From the NCBI GenBank assembly GCA_965206655.1, contig CBDBKC010000038.1, forward strand, positions 1,798,001 through 1,862,000: DNA of 64,000 nt, in the 5' to 3' direction. A program made the position numbers and the translations under genes. The notes below the pieces were generated by a model. The model saw only the letters and a program-made list of their open reading frames with translations, did not search any database and had not been told where the DNA came from. Positions 24,986-33,945 of the stretch are shown in pieces (within the stretch, counting starts at the first letter, position 1; every line of letters begins with the position of its first letter). Source of the DNA: JAPPLB01 sp965206655. Its GTDB lineage: Bacteria; Acidobacteriota; Terriglobia; Bryobacterales; UBA6623.

Positions 24986-27070
24986 TTGGCTCCGTCGGTC
25001 TATTTCCTCAGTCGCTCACCCTATGTTGAAGTCAACGTAGGCCCAAGGTTCCCTCAGGTATTCATGTCACTCGACTTGCCACAAATGTTCATGCGGTTGC
25101 TGGATGGCCAGATGAACCCTACGGCCGGGACGTTCCTGGCCGTGGCTCTGATTGTGACAGTCGCGGCTTTGCTTATCTGGACGTCGGTGCGGCACAGTGC
25201 GGGTGGGCGGCGGCCACAGTTGCGGCCCCTTGTCAAACGCAAACCGGCGGCGCCCAATCCGAGCGAAGTGGAGAAGCAAAGGACACTCGCGTATGACGGC
25301 TCCGACGACGGCTGGTGGCACTGGGATCTACAGTCGGAGACGATTGTTTTCTCACCCAGTTGGGCTGCCATGCTGGGGCTGCAAGTCGACGACCTTGGAA
25401 ATTCGCCCGAGTCGTGGTTCGGTCTCGTCAACCGCTACTACCTGTCGGGACTGCGCCAGGATCTGGCAGCTCATCTGAACGGGAGTACGGAGCAGTTCGA
25501 GTCACGCTACCGTATTCGGCACCGCGACGGCACCTATCGTTGGGTCCTCTGTCGCGGTCGGGCGACGCGGGATGCCGAAGGCCGCGCGCTCCGAATCGCC
25601 GGCACACAGACGGACGTTACGCGCTTGATTGATATCGAGCAGCGTCTGATTCACGATGCGTTCCACGATCGGCTGACAGGCTTGCCGAATCGGAACTCCT
25701 TCCTGGCAAGCCTCGACGGCGCGGTCGAGATCAGCCGTCAGAATTCTCACTATCGCTTCGCCGTGCTGTTCCTCGACCTAGACGGTTTCAAGGCAATCAA
25801 CGATAGTTTGGGCCATCTCGTTGGCGATCAACTTCTTGCTTCGGTTTCGAGCCGTCTGCGCGGATGCCATCGCCCAGGGGACTTGCTGGCGCGTTTTGGA
25901 GGGGACGAATTCGTGATCCTTCTTGACGACCTGGGCGACTTCAGCGTAGCCGCCGCGGTCGCCGAGCGTATCCAGGAAGAACTTGCTTCGCCGTTTCTGC
26001 TGGAAGGCCAGGAAGTGACCATACGCGCCAGTGTAGGTATCGTGCTGAGTAATACTAAGTTTGAGAGTGCCGAAGATCTGCTCAGGAACGCTGACATCGC
26101 GATGTACTCCGCCAAAGCCAAGGGCAAGGGCCAGGTGCGGTTTTTCACGCCGGACATGTACGAGCGCACGCTAAAGTCGTGGAACCTGGACAACGATCTC
26201 CAGAATGCCCTGCAGCGTCAAGAATTTCTCGTCCAATATCAACCGCTTGTATCTTTATCGAGTGGGCAGATCTGCGGCGCGGAAGCTCTTGTTCGATGGA
26301 AAAGGTCGAACGGCGAGATCGTTTCCCCGGCGGAGTTTATTCCACGCGCTGAAGAGTCAAACCTGATTCTCGAGATCGGCGAATGGGTGCTCCGTACTGC
26401 CTGCCGGCAGGCCAAGCAATGGTCGCAACTTGAAATGCAGCCTCTGACGATGGCCGTCAACCTGTCGGGACGACAGTTGAGCCAAGTCGATTTTCTCGAC
26501 ATGGTGCTTGGGACTCTCGTTGATACCGGACTGGATGCCGCTCAACTCGAACTCGAGCTGACCGAAACGATCCTCATGGATAGCTCACGGGCGGCAAAAG
26601 CCGCTCTCGACGGTCTGAGCCGCGAAGGGATCAAGCTCTCCATTGACGACTTCGGCACCGGATATTCGTCGCTCGGCTACCTGCGAAAGTTCTCCTTCGA
26701 TACCCTCAAGCTCGACCAGACCTTCGTCACCGATGTTCATACCGACCGAAATGCGGCGGCGTTGACACGAGGACTGATCGCTCTCGCCCATGATCTGAAG
26801 TTGCGCGTGACGGCGGAAGGAGTCGAGGAGATGGAGCAGTTCCGGTTCCTGGCGTCACATGGCTGCGATGTCGTTCAAGGTTATCTCGCTTGCCGCCCCG
26901 TCTCCGCGGAGGAGTTCACGAAGCTGCTCTTCCGGCAAGCAGCGCTGTTACCATCGCTCGTGCCTGCTTCACTGATGGAACTGGAAGGAAGCCATGGTTT
27001 AGGGGGTCAACGTCTCGTGGACCCGCGGCCGTCGTACGAGCAACGCCCGCGTCTCACGCTTGTAAGTTAA
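24986..27070 (+). CDS. Membrane PAS-GGDEF-EAL cyclic-di-GMP protein
   Basis: A 694-residue protein. One membrane helix (LAVALIVTVAALLIW, near residue 55) is followed by a PAS domain (WWHWDLQSETIVFSPSWAAM), then GGDEF with an intact RFGGDEF site and EAL with an intact AEALVRW, ELTET, DDFGTGYSSL and LDQTFV. Both cyclase and phosphodiesterase sites look complete, so the enzyme may be bifunctional or have one active domain depending on the signal. The start may also be at an internal Met (MSLDLP, near 25064). No clear target is adjacent. Confidence 0.93.
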   Translation: MAPSVYFLSRSPYVEVNVGPRFPQVFMSLDLPQMFMRLLDGQMNPTAGTFLAVALIVTVAALLIWTSVRHSAGGRRPQLRPLVKRKPAAPNPSEVEKQRTLAYDGSDDGWWHWDLQSETIVFSPSWAAMLGLQVDDLGNSPESWFGLVNRYYLSGLRQDLAAHLNGSTEQFESRYRIRHRDGTYRWVLCRGRATRDAEGRALRIAGTQTDVTRLIDIEQRLIHDAFHDRLTGLPNRNSFLASLDGAVEISRQNSHYRFAVLFLDLDGFKAINDSLGHLVGDQLLASVSSRLRGCHRPGDLLARFGGDEFVILLDDLGDFSVAAAVAERIQEELASPFLLEGQEVTIRASVGIVLSNTKFESAEDLLRNADIAMYSAKAKGKGQVRFFTPDMYERTLKSWNLDNDLQNALQRQEFLVQYQPLVSLSSGQICGAEALVRWKRSNGEIVSPAEFIPRAEESNLILEIGEWVLRTACRQAKQWSQLEMQPLTMAVNLSGRQLSQVDFLDMVLGTLVDTGLDAAQLELELTETILMDSSRAAKAALDGLSREGIKLSIDDFGTGYSSLGYLRKFSFDTLKLDQTFVTDVHTDRNAAALTRGLIALAHDLKLRVTAEGVEEMEQFRFLASHGCDVVQGYLACRPVSAEEFTKLLFRQAALLPSLVPASLMELEGSHGLGGQRLVDPRPSYEQRPRLTLVS

Positions 27071-27148
27071 ACCTGCGTTTCGAAGCTGATTCCATATCTC
27101 AGACATTCGGACTCGTCCGCCACCGGCTGCCATACTGGATGCATCCTC

Positions 27149-27907
27149 ATGACCCCATCGGGTATGGAGAACAAGAACGCCCTCATTACTGGCGGATCCC
27201 GCGGCATCGGTCTGGGCATTGCTCGTCGTATCCTCGAGCTGGGAGGTCGCGTCGCAATTACAGGCCGCAAGCAGGCGGGCCTCGACGAAGCGCTAGGAGG
27301 GCTCGAAGCGGGTGATCGCGCCATAGCTTTTGCCGGTTCGACGGCTGACTTCGAGCACTGCCGTGACGCCGTCACCCGCACGCGCGAAGCCTTTGGCTCC
27401 CTCGATTTGCTCGTCAACAACGCGGGGACCAATCCCCAGTACGGCCCTCTTGTCGAAGCGGACCTCGGCGCGGTTCGAAAAATCCTGGAAGTCAATGTAG
27501 TCGGTCCGATCGCCTGGATTCAGGAGGCCTGGAAGCAGGGCATGTCGGAGTCAGGCGGTGCGATCTTGAACGTTGCCTCGGTCAACGGCCTTCGAACGGT
27601 CGATAAACTGGGCGCTTACAACGTCAGCAAGGCCGCCGTGCTGCACCTGACCCGCCAGATGGCCCTGGAACTGGGCCCCAAGGTCCGCGTCAACGCGATC
27701 GCCCCGGGACTCGTTAAGACGCGCTTTGCAAGAGTCCTTTGGGAGGAGCGCGAGGAAGAGGCCGCAGCCGCGTACCCGCTCGCGCGGCTCGGAGATCCTG
27801 ACGATGTCGCCGGCATCGCCTGCTTTCTTCTTAGCGATGACGCTTCCTGGATCACCGGGGCGACCGTCGTCGTCGACGGTGGTGTTTTGCTCGTGGGACC
27901 GGAATAA
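27149..27907 (+). CDS. Short-chain dehydrogenase/reductase (SDR)
   Basis: A 252-residue NAD(P)-dependent oxidoreductase, possibly of the 3-ketoacyl-ACP reductase-like group. It shows the cofactor loop TGGSRGIGLG, NNAG, the catalytic Ser in NVASVNG and the active-site YNVSK, followed by a normal C-terminus ITGATVVVDGG. A substrate cannot be named. The Arg after the Gly-rich loop and the later GRKQ suggest NADP (inference). Confidence 0.9.
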   Translation: MTPSGMENKNALITGGSRGIGLGIARRILELGGRVAITGRKQAGLDEALGGLEAGDRAIAFAGSTADFEHCRDAVTRTREAFGSLDLLVNNAGTNPQYGPLVEADLGAVRKILEVNVVGPIAWIQEAWKQGMSESGGAILNVASVNGLRTVDKLGAYNVSKAAVLHLTRQMALELGPKVRVNAIAPGLVKTRFARVLWEEREEEAAAAYPLARLGDPDDVAGIACFLLSDDASWITGATVVVDGGVLLVGPE

Positions 27908-27938
27908 ACTGGTTGCCTACCGTGGTGGGACGCGAGGG

Positions 27939-28616
27939 TTAGCCCTGAGAACCCATCCGCAGGCCGGAACGATTGATCTCAACGCCCGCCGCAACGAACC
28001 AAAGCGCGTTGAGGTGGAACACCGGAGCGTAGTACTCGAGGTTATCCGGCAGTCCCATTGTCAGCGCCATGGCGGCGAGACCCAGCAGTGCCGTGCTGAT
28101 TGCCAACCACTTAGGGAGGATGTCCCACTTGAGCAATCCCAGCGCCAGCACCAGCATGCCTAAGCCGAAAAACACCCGGCCGAATCTCACGAGGCAAGTG
28201 ACGTATTCCGTGTCGAGACGCAGGGCCTCGACGTGGGCGCGCAGGGCTTCGGTCGGCTGACCCGCCATCTCGTTCGCCCCCCACGCTCCGTGGTGATAGT
28301 AGAACGCGCCGGCGAGCGCACTCACCAGCAGGCCCGCTACCGCCACCGAGATACCCGGCCACACGAGCACGCGCGCAGGCGTCTCGACCAACACCGCCCC
28401 AAACATGACGAGCGCCATCATCGTCATCAGATACCCGAAGATGTGAATGCGGTACATCCAGATCCAAAACCGCCATTGCTCGAAGATTGCCGCGAAGTCT
28501 CCGGTTTCGAAGAATACGCCGATTTTGACCGGCAGCAGAACCCATCCCAGCCAGAGCATCAACGCGGCGACGATGAAGAGCAGGGAAGTGAGGTTGGTTG
28601 AGAAATCACGTTTCAT
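27939..28616 (-). CDS. Multi-pass membrane protein, unknown function
   Basis: A 225-residue protein with about six transmembrane segments (LLFIVAALMLWLGWVLLP, MMALVMFGAVLVETP, AVAGLLVSALAGAFYYH are examples). I do not recognise it. It is convergent with the SDR and has its own start, ATG at 28616. Confidence 0.75.
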   Translation of the reverse strand: MKRDFSTNLTSLLFIVAALMLWLGWVLLPVKIGVFFETGDFAAIFEQWRFWIWMYRIHIFGYLMTMMALVMFGAVLVETPARVLVWPGISVAVAGLLVSALAGAFYYHHGAWGANEMAGQPTEALRAHVEALRLDTEYVTCLVRFGRVFFGLGMLVLALGLLKWDILPKWLAISTALLGLAAMALTMGLPDNLEYYAPVFHLNALWFVAAGVEINRSGLRMGSQG

Positions 28617-28801
28617 AGCGGCGGTGAGGACTCGGCCGTGCGGCGGGTCACTGAAGGGTTGAATCGCCGCGGAAAGTGATTACGGCTAGACGTCAGTATA
28701 GACGGACACTCCTAGGAGTTAGCTACGCTTTCCGGCGTCATCGTCGCCGTACAGGCTAGGGCTTGGCGGCATCACCTGGCGCCCCAAGCTACTCTAGATG
28801 A

Positions 28802-29320
28802 ATGAGCAACCCTCCTGCACCCGCCCCGCAACCCGAACCCTGGCTGCGCGGCCCTATTGCCGGCGTTGACCCGCTCGTAGCCCCCGTCCTTTCCAGCTTC
28901 ACCCAGGTGCGAGAGGACTTGGCATTGCACACGGCCGGCCTAACGCAGGAGCAGGTCTGGAAGCAGGCTGGCTCATTGCCTTCGCTCGGTTTTCATCTGC
29001 GGCATATCGCCGGCAGCGTCGACCGCTTGATGACGTATCTGATGGGCGAGCAGATCACCTCCGAGCAGATCGAGGTTCTCAAACAGGAGTCCGCCTCCGG
29101 CACGAGCCTGGAAGAACTCTTGGCAGGCATTGATACGGCGCTTGCTCAGGCGGAAGCGAAGCTGCGGACGATTGATCCGGCGACCATCCACGAACCGCGC
29201 GGCATCGGCAGGAAGCGATTGCCAACGTCCGTATTGGGCCTGCTCGTCCACATCGCCGAGCACACCCAGAGACACCTTGGCCAGGCGATCACAACCGCCA
29301 AGTTCGTAAAGGAGATCTGA
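28802..29320 (+). CDS. DinB-like metal-binding protein
   Basis: A 172-residue four-helix protein of the DinB/YfiT family. The conserved His residues are in FHLRHIAGSVDRLM and HIAEHTQRHLGQAI, which would form the metal site. Family members include thiol transferases, but no function can be assigned. The ATG start is at 28802. Confidence 0.85.
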   Translation: MSNPPAPAPQPEPWLRGPIAGVDPLVAPVLSSFTQVREDLALHTAGLTQEQVWKQAGSLPSLGFHLRHIAGSVDRLMTYLMGEQITSEQIEVLKQESASGTSLEELLAGIDTALAQAEAKLRTIDPATIHEPRGIGRKRLPTSVLGLLVHIAEHTQRHLGQAITTAKFVKEI

Positions 29321-29430
29321 CCGGCAACGACTGGGCTGCTCGGGCGCGGTTGGAAGGCTCTCGATTGTACCGTCGGTTGTCTCGAGTGGCGGTCTCCACC
29401 GTCTAACAGTCCGTGGCGGAAGTGGGCGCG

Positions 29431-29530
29431 GTGAAAAAAGGGGGACTGCCATCCGGTTTTCGCTTGCCTTAGTGCCTTGTTCCCAATGAGCCTCCGTCGC
29501 GAAAACCGGTGGCTGTACCCTTTTTTCGCG
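29431..29530. repeat. Inverted-repeat element of the GTGAAAAAA...GGGACTG type
   Basis: A 100-bp sequence whose left arm (GTGAAAAAAGGGGGACTGCC) is inverted at the right (GGCTGTACCCTTTTTTCGC), with matching ATCCGGTTTTCGC and GCGAAAACCGG arms inside. The same type of left arm occurs at 53203 and 60331. It resembles REP/MITE-like elements. No gene is inside. Confidence 0.6.
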
Positions 29531-29554
29531 CAGACGGACCTTCACCACGGACTG

Positions 29555-29887
29555 CTAAGGGGCGGCCAAGTCCGCGAAACGATGCAAATCCATCCTCACG
29601 CGCCGTCCCCGAAACCGAACCCCCTCCGCCTGCAGACGCAGCCGCTGCTCCAGCCCGCTCTCTCCGGGCAAGGCGATCCGGCCCCCCGCCGCCAACACGC
29701 GATGCCAGGGTAGCCGCAAACCGGAAGGCGCCCGCCGTAACGCCCAGCCCACCTGACGTGGTGAACACGGGGGGTCCGTGGCCGAAGCAATGTCGCCGTA
29801 GGTCGAGACACGCCCCTGGGGAATCCGCCTTACGATGCGCTGGATCTGCTCGGCCGGCGGATCAGACTTTCGTTGCTGTGTTTTCAC
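29555..29887 (-). CDS. Alkyltransferase-like protein (ATL), MGMT family
   Basis: A 110-residue protein homologous to the C-terminal domain of O6-alkylguanine-DNA methyltransferase. The HTH is visible (GRVSTYGDIAS, PRQVGWALRRAP), but the active site reads PWHRVLAAGGRI, with Trp in place of the acceptor Cys. Such ATL proteins bind alkyl-guanine lesions and recruit nucleotide excision repair rather than transferring alkyl groups. It starts with ATG at 29887 and overlaps the end of the next gene (29862). Confidence 0.9.
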   Translation of the reverse strand: MKTQQRKSDPPAEQIQRIVRRIPQGRVSTYGDIASATDPPCSPRQVGWALRRAPSGLRLPWHRVLAAGGRIALPGESGLEQRLRLQAEGVRFRGRRVRMDLHRFADLAAP

Positions 29888-31574
29888 CGAACACTAACTC
29901 GGCGCCCAGATGCGTCTCGAGCAGGCTATCGATGTCGGCGCCCTTGAACGGCTTTCGCAAGACGGCCCGGTCTTGGCCCGAGAAAAGCTCCTGGTTGTAG
30001 ATGACCATCTGGGCGTCAGCCAAGAAGACGAATCTGTGAACCCGGCCCTGAAACAGGCGGTAGACGTCCAGTCCGCTTTTGCGGCCCATTTGGACGTTAC
30101 AAAAAACCCAATCGAAGTGAATCCGCTCGCAAAGGTCGAGCCCTTCTTCTAGTGACGAGACAGGAATCACGCGGTGACCCCGGTCGGCGAGATGATACAA
30201 CAAGGCGTCCTGCGAGTCGGCATCGTTGTCAATGACCAGGGCCATCAGCGACTTCGGCGTGGATCGGGATGCGGAAGTGGTCGCTGATACCTCGATGTCT
30301 CCCGGCTGTGCTAACGGATACTCGACCTCGATCGAGAAACCGACGTCGTGTCCGCTCCGGATCCGCATCGATGCGCCTGCTTTCTCAATCAGTATCTGGC
30401 AAACCGCGAGTCCAATCGCCGAAGGTCCATCCGAACGGCGCTCCGCCGCGAAAGACTCTTGATCATTGGGCATCTCCGTCACGTGTTTCAAGTCCGCCGG
30501 TGTCATCGAGATGAGCACGGAACGGTCCAGAACGTGGCTGTAGACTTCCATGGCCCGCAGGCCGCGTTCCTCAAGCATACGCTCGGCATTGAGGAAGATA
30601 TTGCGGAAGGCCTCTTCGAGCTGTCCCTCGTCACCGATGACGGTCGACTCCGTCTTGGAAAGCTTCAGTCGCAAATCGAGCGCACGGCGTTTCCATCGCT
30701 GCTTCAATGAGGCGGCGACGCCTTCGACCAGATCAATCAGATCGAGATCCGACGTCTGCTGAGAGCGGGATCGCACAAGTTTAACGACACGGGTCAAGAC
30801 CTCCGACGCGCGCTGAGCTTCCAGTCCGACGGCATTCAGACGCGCGGTCAGCAGCCGAGGCTCTGAAGTATCCAACGACGGTTCGGCCAAGCCGACGATG
30901 CGGCCGAGAGGCGAGATCAGGTCCTCCGACAGCCCCTCCACGAGCTCGCTGATGGCACTGATTTTTTCGCTGCGATGCAGATCATCCGCCAATGAAGCTT
31001 GAACTCTTTGCCGCAACGAGAGCGCGACGAGGCGAGCGAGATGCTCGAGCAGACCAACCGCACTCTCTTTGAACAACCGCTTTCGGCGACGGTCTTCCAC
31101 TTCGATCACGCCGAGGCACTCACCCTCGACCTCAATCGGAAGATAGAGAAGGGCCTTCTGCCCGACTCGCCGCACCGCTTCCTGCGCCACGAAAGGGCAG
31201 CTTTCAGCGTCAGGTACCTCGGTTGTGGCGCGCTTGCGAAAACAAGTCACGACACCGCTCATCTCGTGAAGGGGGACCGAGGCAGCATGAGGCTCGTTCG
31301 ACGCCCGGCAGTCGAACACCTGCTGGCCGGGGTCTAGGATCCAGATGGAGCAGTGGGTAGCCCCAGCCAAAACAGGTGCTATTTCGGCCGCTTGATCGAG
31401 GACGCTGGGCGGGTCTTCCGCCCCCATCACGTTCTCCGCTAAGTCGTAGATCAAGTTGAGCTTGCTGTACTGACGCCGGAGTCCGCGATGTACTAATCCC
31501 TGCACCAGGAAATAGAGGCTGCCGACAGCCAGCAGTGTGCCGAGAACCGTCAGGAATACAGTGGAATAGTTCAC
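29862..31574 (-). CDS. Degenerate hybrid histidine-kinase-like protein with GAF and receiver domains
   Basis: A 570-residue protein. One N-terminal membrane helix (TVFLTVLGTLLAVGSLYFLV) is followed by a GAF domain (residues about 50-195), a dimerisation-like helix, an ATPase-like domain (GQLEEAFRNIFLNAERML is the N-box region) and a receiver domain (about 460-560). In the H-box, SEDLISPLGRIV replaces the usual H-E-x-x-x-P, so the phosphoacceptor His is absent. The receiver phosphorylation Asp is Asn in DWVFCNVQMG. This suggests a protein without phosphotransfer, perhaps a ligand-dependent scaffold. Confidence 0.8.
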   Translation of the reverse strand: MNYSTVFLTVLGTLLAVGSLYFLVQGLVHRGLRRQYSKLNLIYDLAENVMGAEDPPSVLDQAAEIAPVLAGATHCSIWILDPGQQVFDCRASNEPHAASVPLHEMSGVVTCFRKRATTEVPDAESCPFVAQEAVRRVGQKALLYLPIEVEGECLGVIEVEDRRRKRLFKESAVGLLEHLARLVALSLRQRVQASLADDLHRSEKISAISELVEGLSEDLISPLGRIVGLAEPSLDTSEPRLLTARLNAVGLEAQRASEVLTRVVKLVRSRSQQTSDLDLIDLVEGVAASLKQRWKRRALDLRLKLSKTESTVIGDEGQLEEAFRNIFLNAERMLEERGLRAMEVYSHVLDRSVLISMTPADLKHVTEMPNDQESFAAERRSDGPSAIGLAVCQILIEKAGASMRIRSGHDVGFSIEVEYPLAQPGDIEVSATTSASRSTPKSLMALVIDNDADSQDALLYHLADRGHRVIPVSSLEEGLDLCERIHFDWVFCNVQMGRKSGLDVYRLFQGRVHRFVFLADAQMVIYNQELFSGQDRAVLRKPFKGADIDSLLETHLGAELVFGENTATKV

Positions 31575-31685
31575 AGCGATTTGCCGCCGTCCCCAGCGAG
31601 GGCGCCAAGGATGGCCGCATCCTACAAAGAATGTACCGCAGAACGGACCAGACCGGAAGTAGCGAAGCGTCGCGATCGAGAGCAG

Positions 31686-33137
31686 CTATGCCAGAAGTTT
31701 TCGGATCACGTTCCCGCCGACATCGGTTAGCCGGAACTCGCGCCCCTGGAATTTGAAAGTAAGCCTCTCGTGATCAAGCCCCAGTAGGTGGAGAACTGTC
31801 GCCTGGACGTCGTGGACCGTCACCTTGTCCTCAACGGCGCTGAAACCGAGGTCGTCCGTTTCCCCGACCATCTGCCCGGCACGAATACCGCCGCCCGCGA
31901 ACCACATCAGGAAGGCGTCGATGTGATGATTGCGTCCGACCGTTTCGCGCAACTCGCCCATCGGTGTGCGGCCAAATTCCCCGCCCCAAACAACGAGGGT
32001 CTCGTCGAGCAGTCCACGAGACTTCAGATCACGAATCAAAGCCGCGATCGGTTGGTCGATTTCGCCCGTGACTTTATCGAGGCCTTCATTCAGATTCTGA
32101 CCGCCACCGCCATGGTGGTCCCAATCCGTGTGGTAAAGCTGCACGAAACGAACACCGCGCTCCACCAGCCGCCTGGCAAGGAGGCAGTTGCTGGCGAATG
32201 AATTCGCCCCCGGCTCGATCCCATACATCTTCAAAGTGCTCGAACTCTCTTGGGCGAAGTCGATCAATTCGGGTCCGCTGGTCTGCATCCGAAAAGCCAT
32301 CTCATACGACGAGATGCGCGTCGCGATCTCGGGATCCCCGGTTTCCTGCAGGTGGTCGAGATTCAGCTTACGGATTGTTTCGATCGTTTCGCTTTGACGC
32401 CGCCGGCTGACACCGTCAGGGTTCGATAGATTCAGGATCGGGTCCCCGCCGCTTTGAAACGGCACGCCCTGGTAGGACGTCGGGACGAATCCGCTGCCCC
32501 AGTTGAGTGCTCCGCCTCGGGGACCGCGCGGACCGGATTGGAGTACGACGAAACCGGGCAGCTCTTCGGACTCGCTGCCGAGCCCGTAGGTCACCCACGA
32601 TCCCATGCTCGGCCGTCCAAAGCGCGGCGAGCCGGTGTTCATGAAGATCTTCGCGGGAGCGTGGTTGAAGTTCTCACCATGAATCGTCTTGATGAACGCC
32701 AAGTCATCGACGACCTGCGCGGTGTGTGGAAAACACTCCGAAACCCATCGGCCCGATTCTCCGTGGCGTTTGAACTCACGGCGCGTACCGAGCAGCTTCG
32801 GCACTTGCTTCGAGAAGCTTTCCATAAAGGCAAAGCGTTTGCCTTCGAGGAAAGATTGGGGAATCTGCTGGCCGCTGTACTGCTGCAGCTTCTCCTTATA
32901 ATCGAAGAGTTCGAACTGACTCGGCGCGCCCGCCATAAAGAGGTAAATGACGCTCTTGATCTTCGGCGGAAAGTGCGGCGGTTTGGGCGCCAGCGGATTG
33001 TCTATTTTGGGGAGATTGGCGCCAAGACTTCGGCCACCCAAATACGAGCCGAGCGCGACTTGGCCCAGGCCGACGAAGCACTGGTTAAAAAAGTGCCGGC
33101 GCGTTTGATTCAGAAGATAGCGGTCGTCCTGACCCAT
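31686..33137 (-). CDS. DUF1501 family protein
   Basis: A 483-residue protein of the DUF1501/sulfatase-like fold common in Planctomycetes, Verrucomicrobia and Acidobacteriota. It starts with a Tat-like RRHFFNQC and a hydrophobic stretch. Motifs are IYLFMAGAPSQFELFDYK, HTDWDHHGG and VVWGGEFGRTPMG. These proteins normally pair with a DUF1553 (PSD1-type) gene, but no such gene is found here. It lies 89 bp downstream of the SagB-type gene. Secretion and a metal site are likely. The substrate is unknown. Confidence 0.9.
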   Translation of the reverse strand: MGQDDRYLLNQTRRHFFNQCFVGLGQVALGSYLGGRSLGANLPKIDNPLAPKPPHFPPKIKSVIYLFMAGAPSQFELFDYKEKLQQYSGQQIPQSFLEGKRFAFMESFSKQVPKLLGTRREFKRHGESGRWVSECFPHTAQVVDDLAFIKTIHGENFNHAPAKIFMNTGSPRFGRPSMGSWVTYGLGSESEELPGFVVLQSGPRGPRGGALNWGSGFVPTSYQGVPFQSGGDPILNLSNPDGVSRRRQSETIETIRKLNLDHLQETGDPEIATRISSYEMAFRMQTSGPELIDFAQESSSTLKMYGIEPGANSFASNCLLARRLVERGVRFVQLYHTDWDHHGGGGQNLNEGLDKVTGEIDQPIAALIRDLKSRGLLDETLVVWGGEFGRTPMGELRETVGRNHHIDAFLMWFAGGGIRAGQMVGETDDLGFSAVEDKVTVHDVQATVLHLLGLDHERLTFKFQGREFRLTDVGGNVIRKLLA

Positions 33138-33226
33138 AAGCTATTGTGAAATTCAACCGTATGATAACACCGTTCACGGGACCGGAATGATTCGCCAGAC
33201 GCACGATCGAGCGCCCGCGCACCGCC

Positions 33227-33943
33227 TCAGCCACTCTTATCGAGAGCCAGCACATAGATCGGGATCTCGTGCTCGGTCAAGTCAATAATCTTCACCAGCG
33301 TATCGTTCACGAACCCACCGATGGGGCAACAGCCGATGCCGAGCCTGGTGCAAGCCAACGCCATGTTCTGCGCCATGTGTCCCGCTTCGAGCAGTGAAAA
33401 GGGGTAGGCCCGCGCCCCATACTTCACCTCCGCCCGCGCGATCACCGCCGTGAAAACCAGTCCGGCGGCCGGCGCCGTAACGTGCGGCGACACGATGTCC
33501 ACAACCTGCTCGCTGAGGTCCTTCTCCCAAAGCACTTCCAGTGTGTTGCCGGCGATGTCGTAGTGGTAGCAACCGGGCTCGAGACCGTCCACGTTGAAGA
33601 CGATGGGATAAACCTCAACGGGAAAGCGCGCCCCCGCCGAAGGATAGGTTCGCCGCTCCGGCTCCCTTTCCGCGTCGACGATGCGGCACGAGCGCAAGAC
33701 CTGCGCCAGCTCTTCGACCGTTAGCGGCGCACCCGCGAATACCCGCTCCGTCTCACGGCGGGCCAATAACTCCGCCACTTCGCCTTCCTCTATGTTCTCC
33801 GGTAGGGGAATCCTCGGAAAGCGTGGGTATTGCTTGTGGAAGACCTTGGTGTGCGTGATCGGGGCGTCTTCGGCTGCCTGCGCCGGCGTTGCCGCTTGGT
33901 AGACCTTGGCGGCTTCGTAGATCTGCCGAATCACCGGAAGCAT
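33227..33943 (-). CDS. SagB-type dehydrogenase (azoline oxidase)
   Basis: A 238-residue flavin-dependent nitroreductase-fold enzyme of the SagB type, which oxidises thiazoline/oxazoline rings to azoles in RiPP maturation. Motifs include the RTYPSAGARFPVEVYPI block (the SagB R-x-YPS-x-GA signature), YGARAYPFSLLEAGHMAQN and the C-terminal CCPIGGFVND. FMN is the expected cofactor. It follows the YcaO gene by 2 bp, so the two are co-translated. No third (E1-like ocin-ThiF) partner is seen in this cluster. Confidence 0.88.
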   Translation of the reverse strand: MLPVIRQIYEAAKVYQAATPAQAAEDAPITHTKVFHKQYPRFPRIPLPENIEEGEVAELLARRETERVFAGAPLTVEELAQVLRSCRIVDAEREPERRTYPSAGARFPVEVYPIVFNVDGLEPGCYHYDIAGNTLEVLWEKDLSEQVVDIVSPHVTAPAAGLVFTAVIARAEVKYGARAYPFSLLEAGHMAQNMALACTRLGIGCCPIGGFVNDTLVKIIDLTEHEIPIYVLALDKSG

Positions 33944-33945
33944 GA

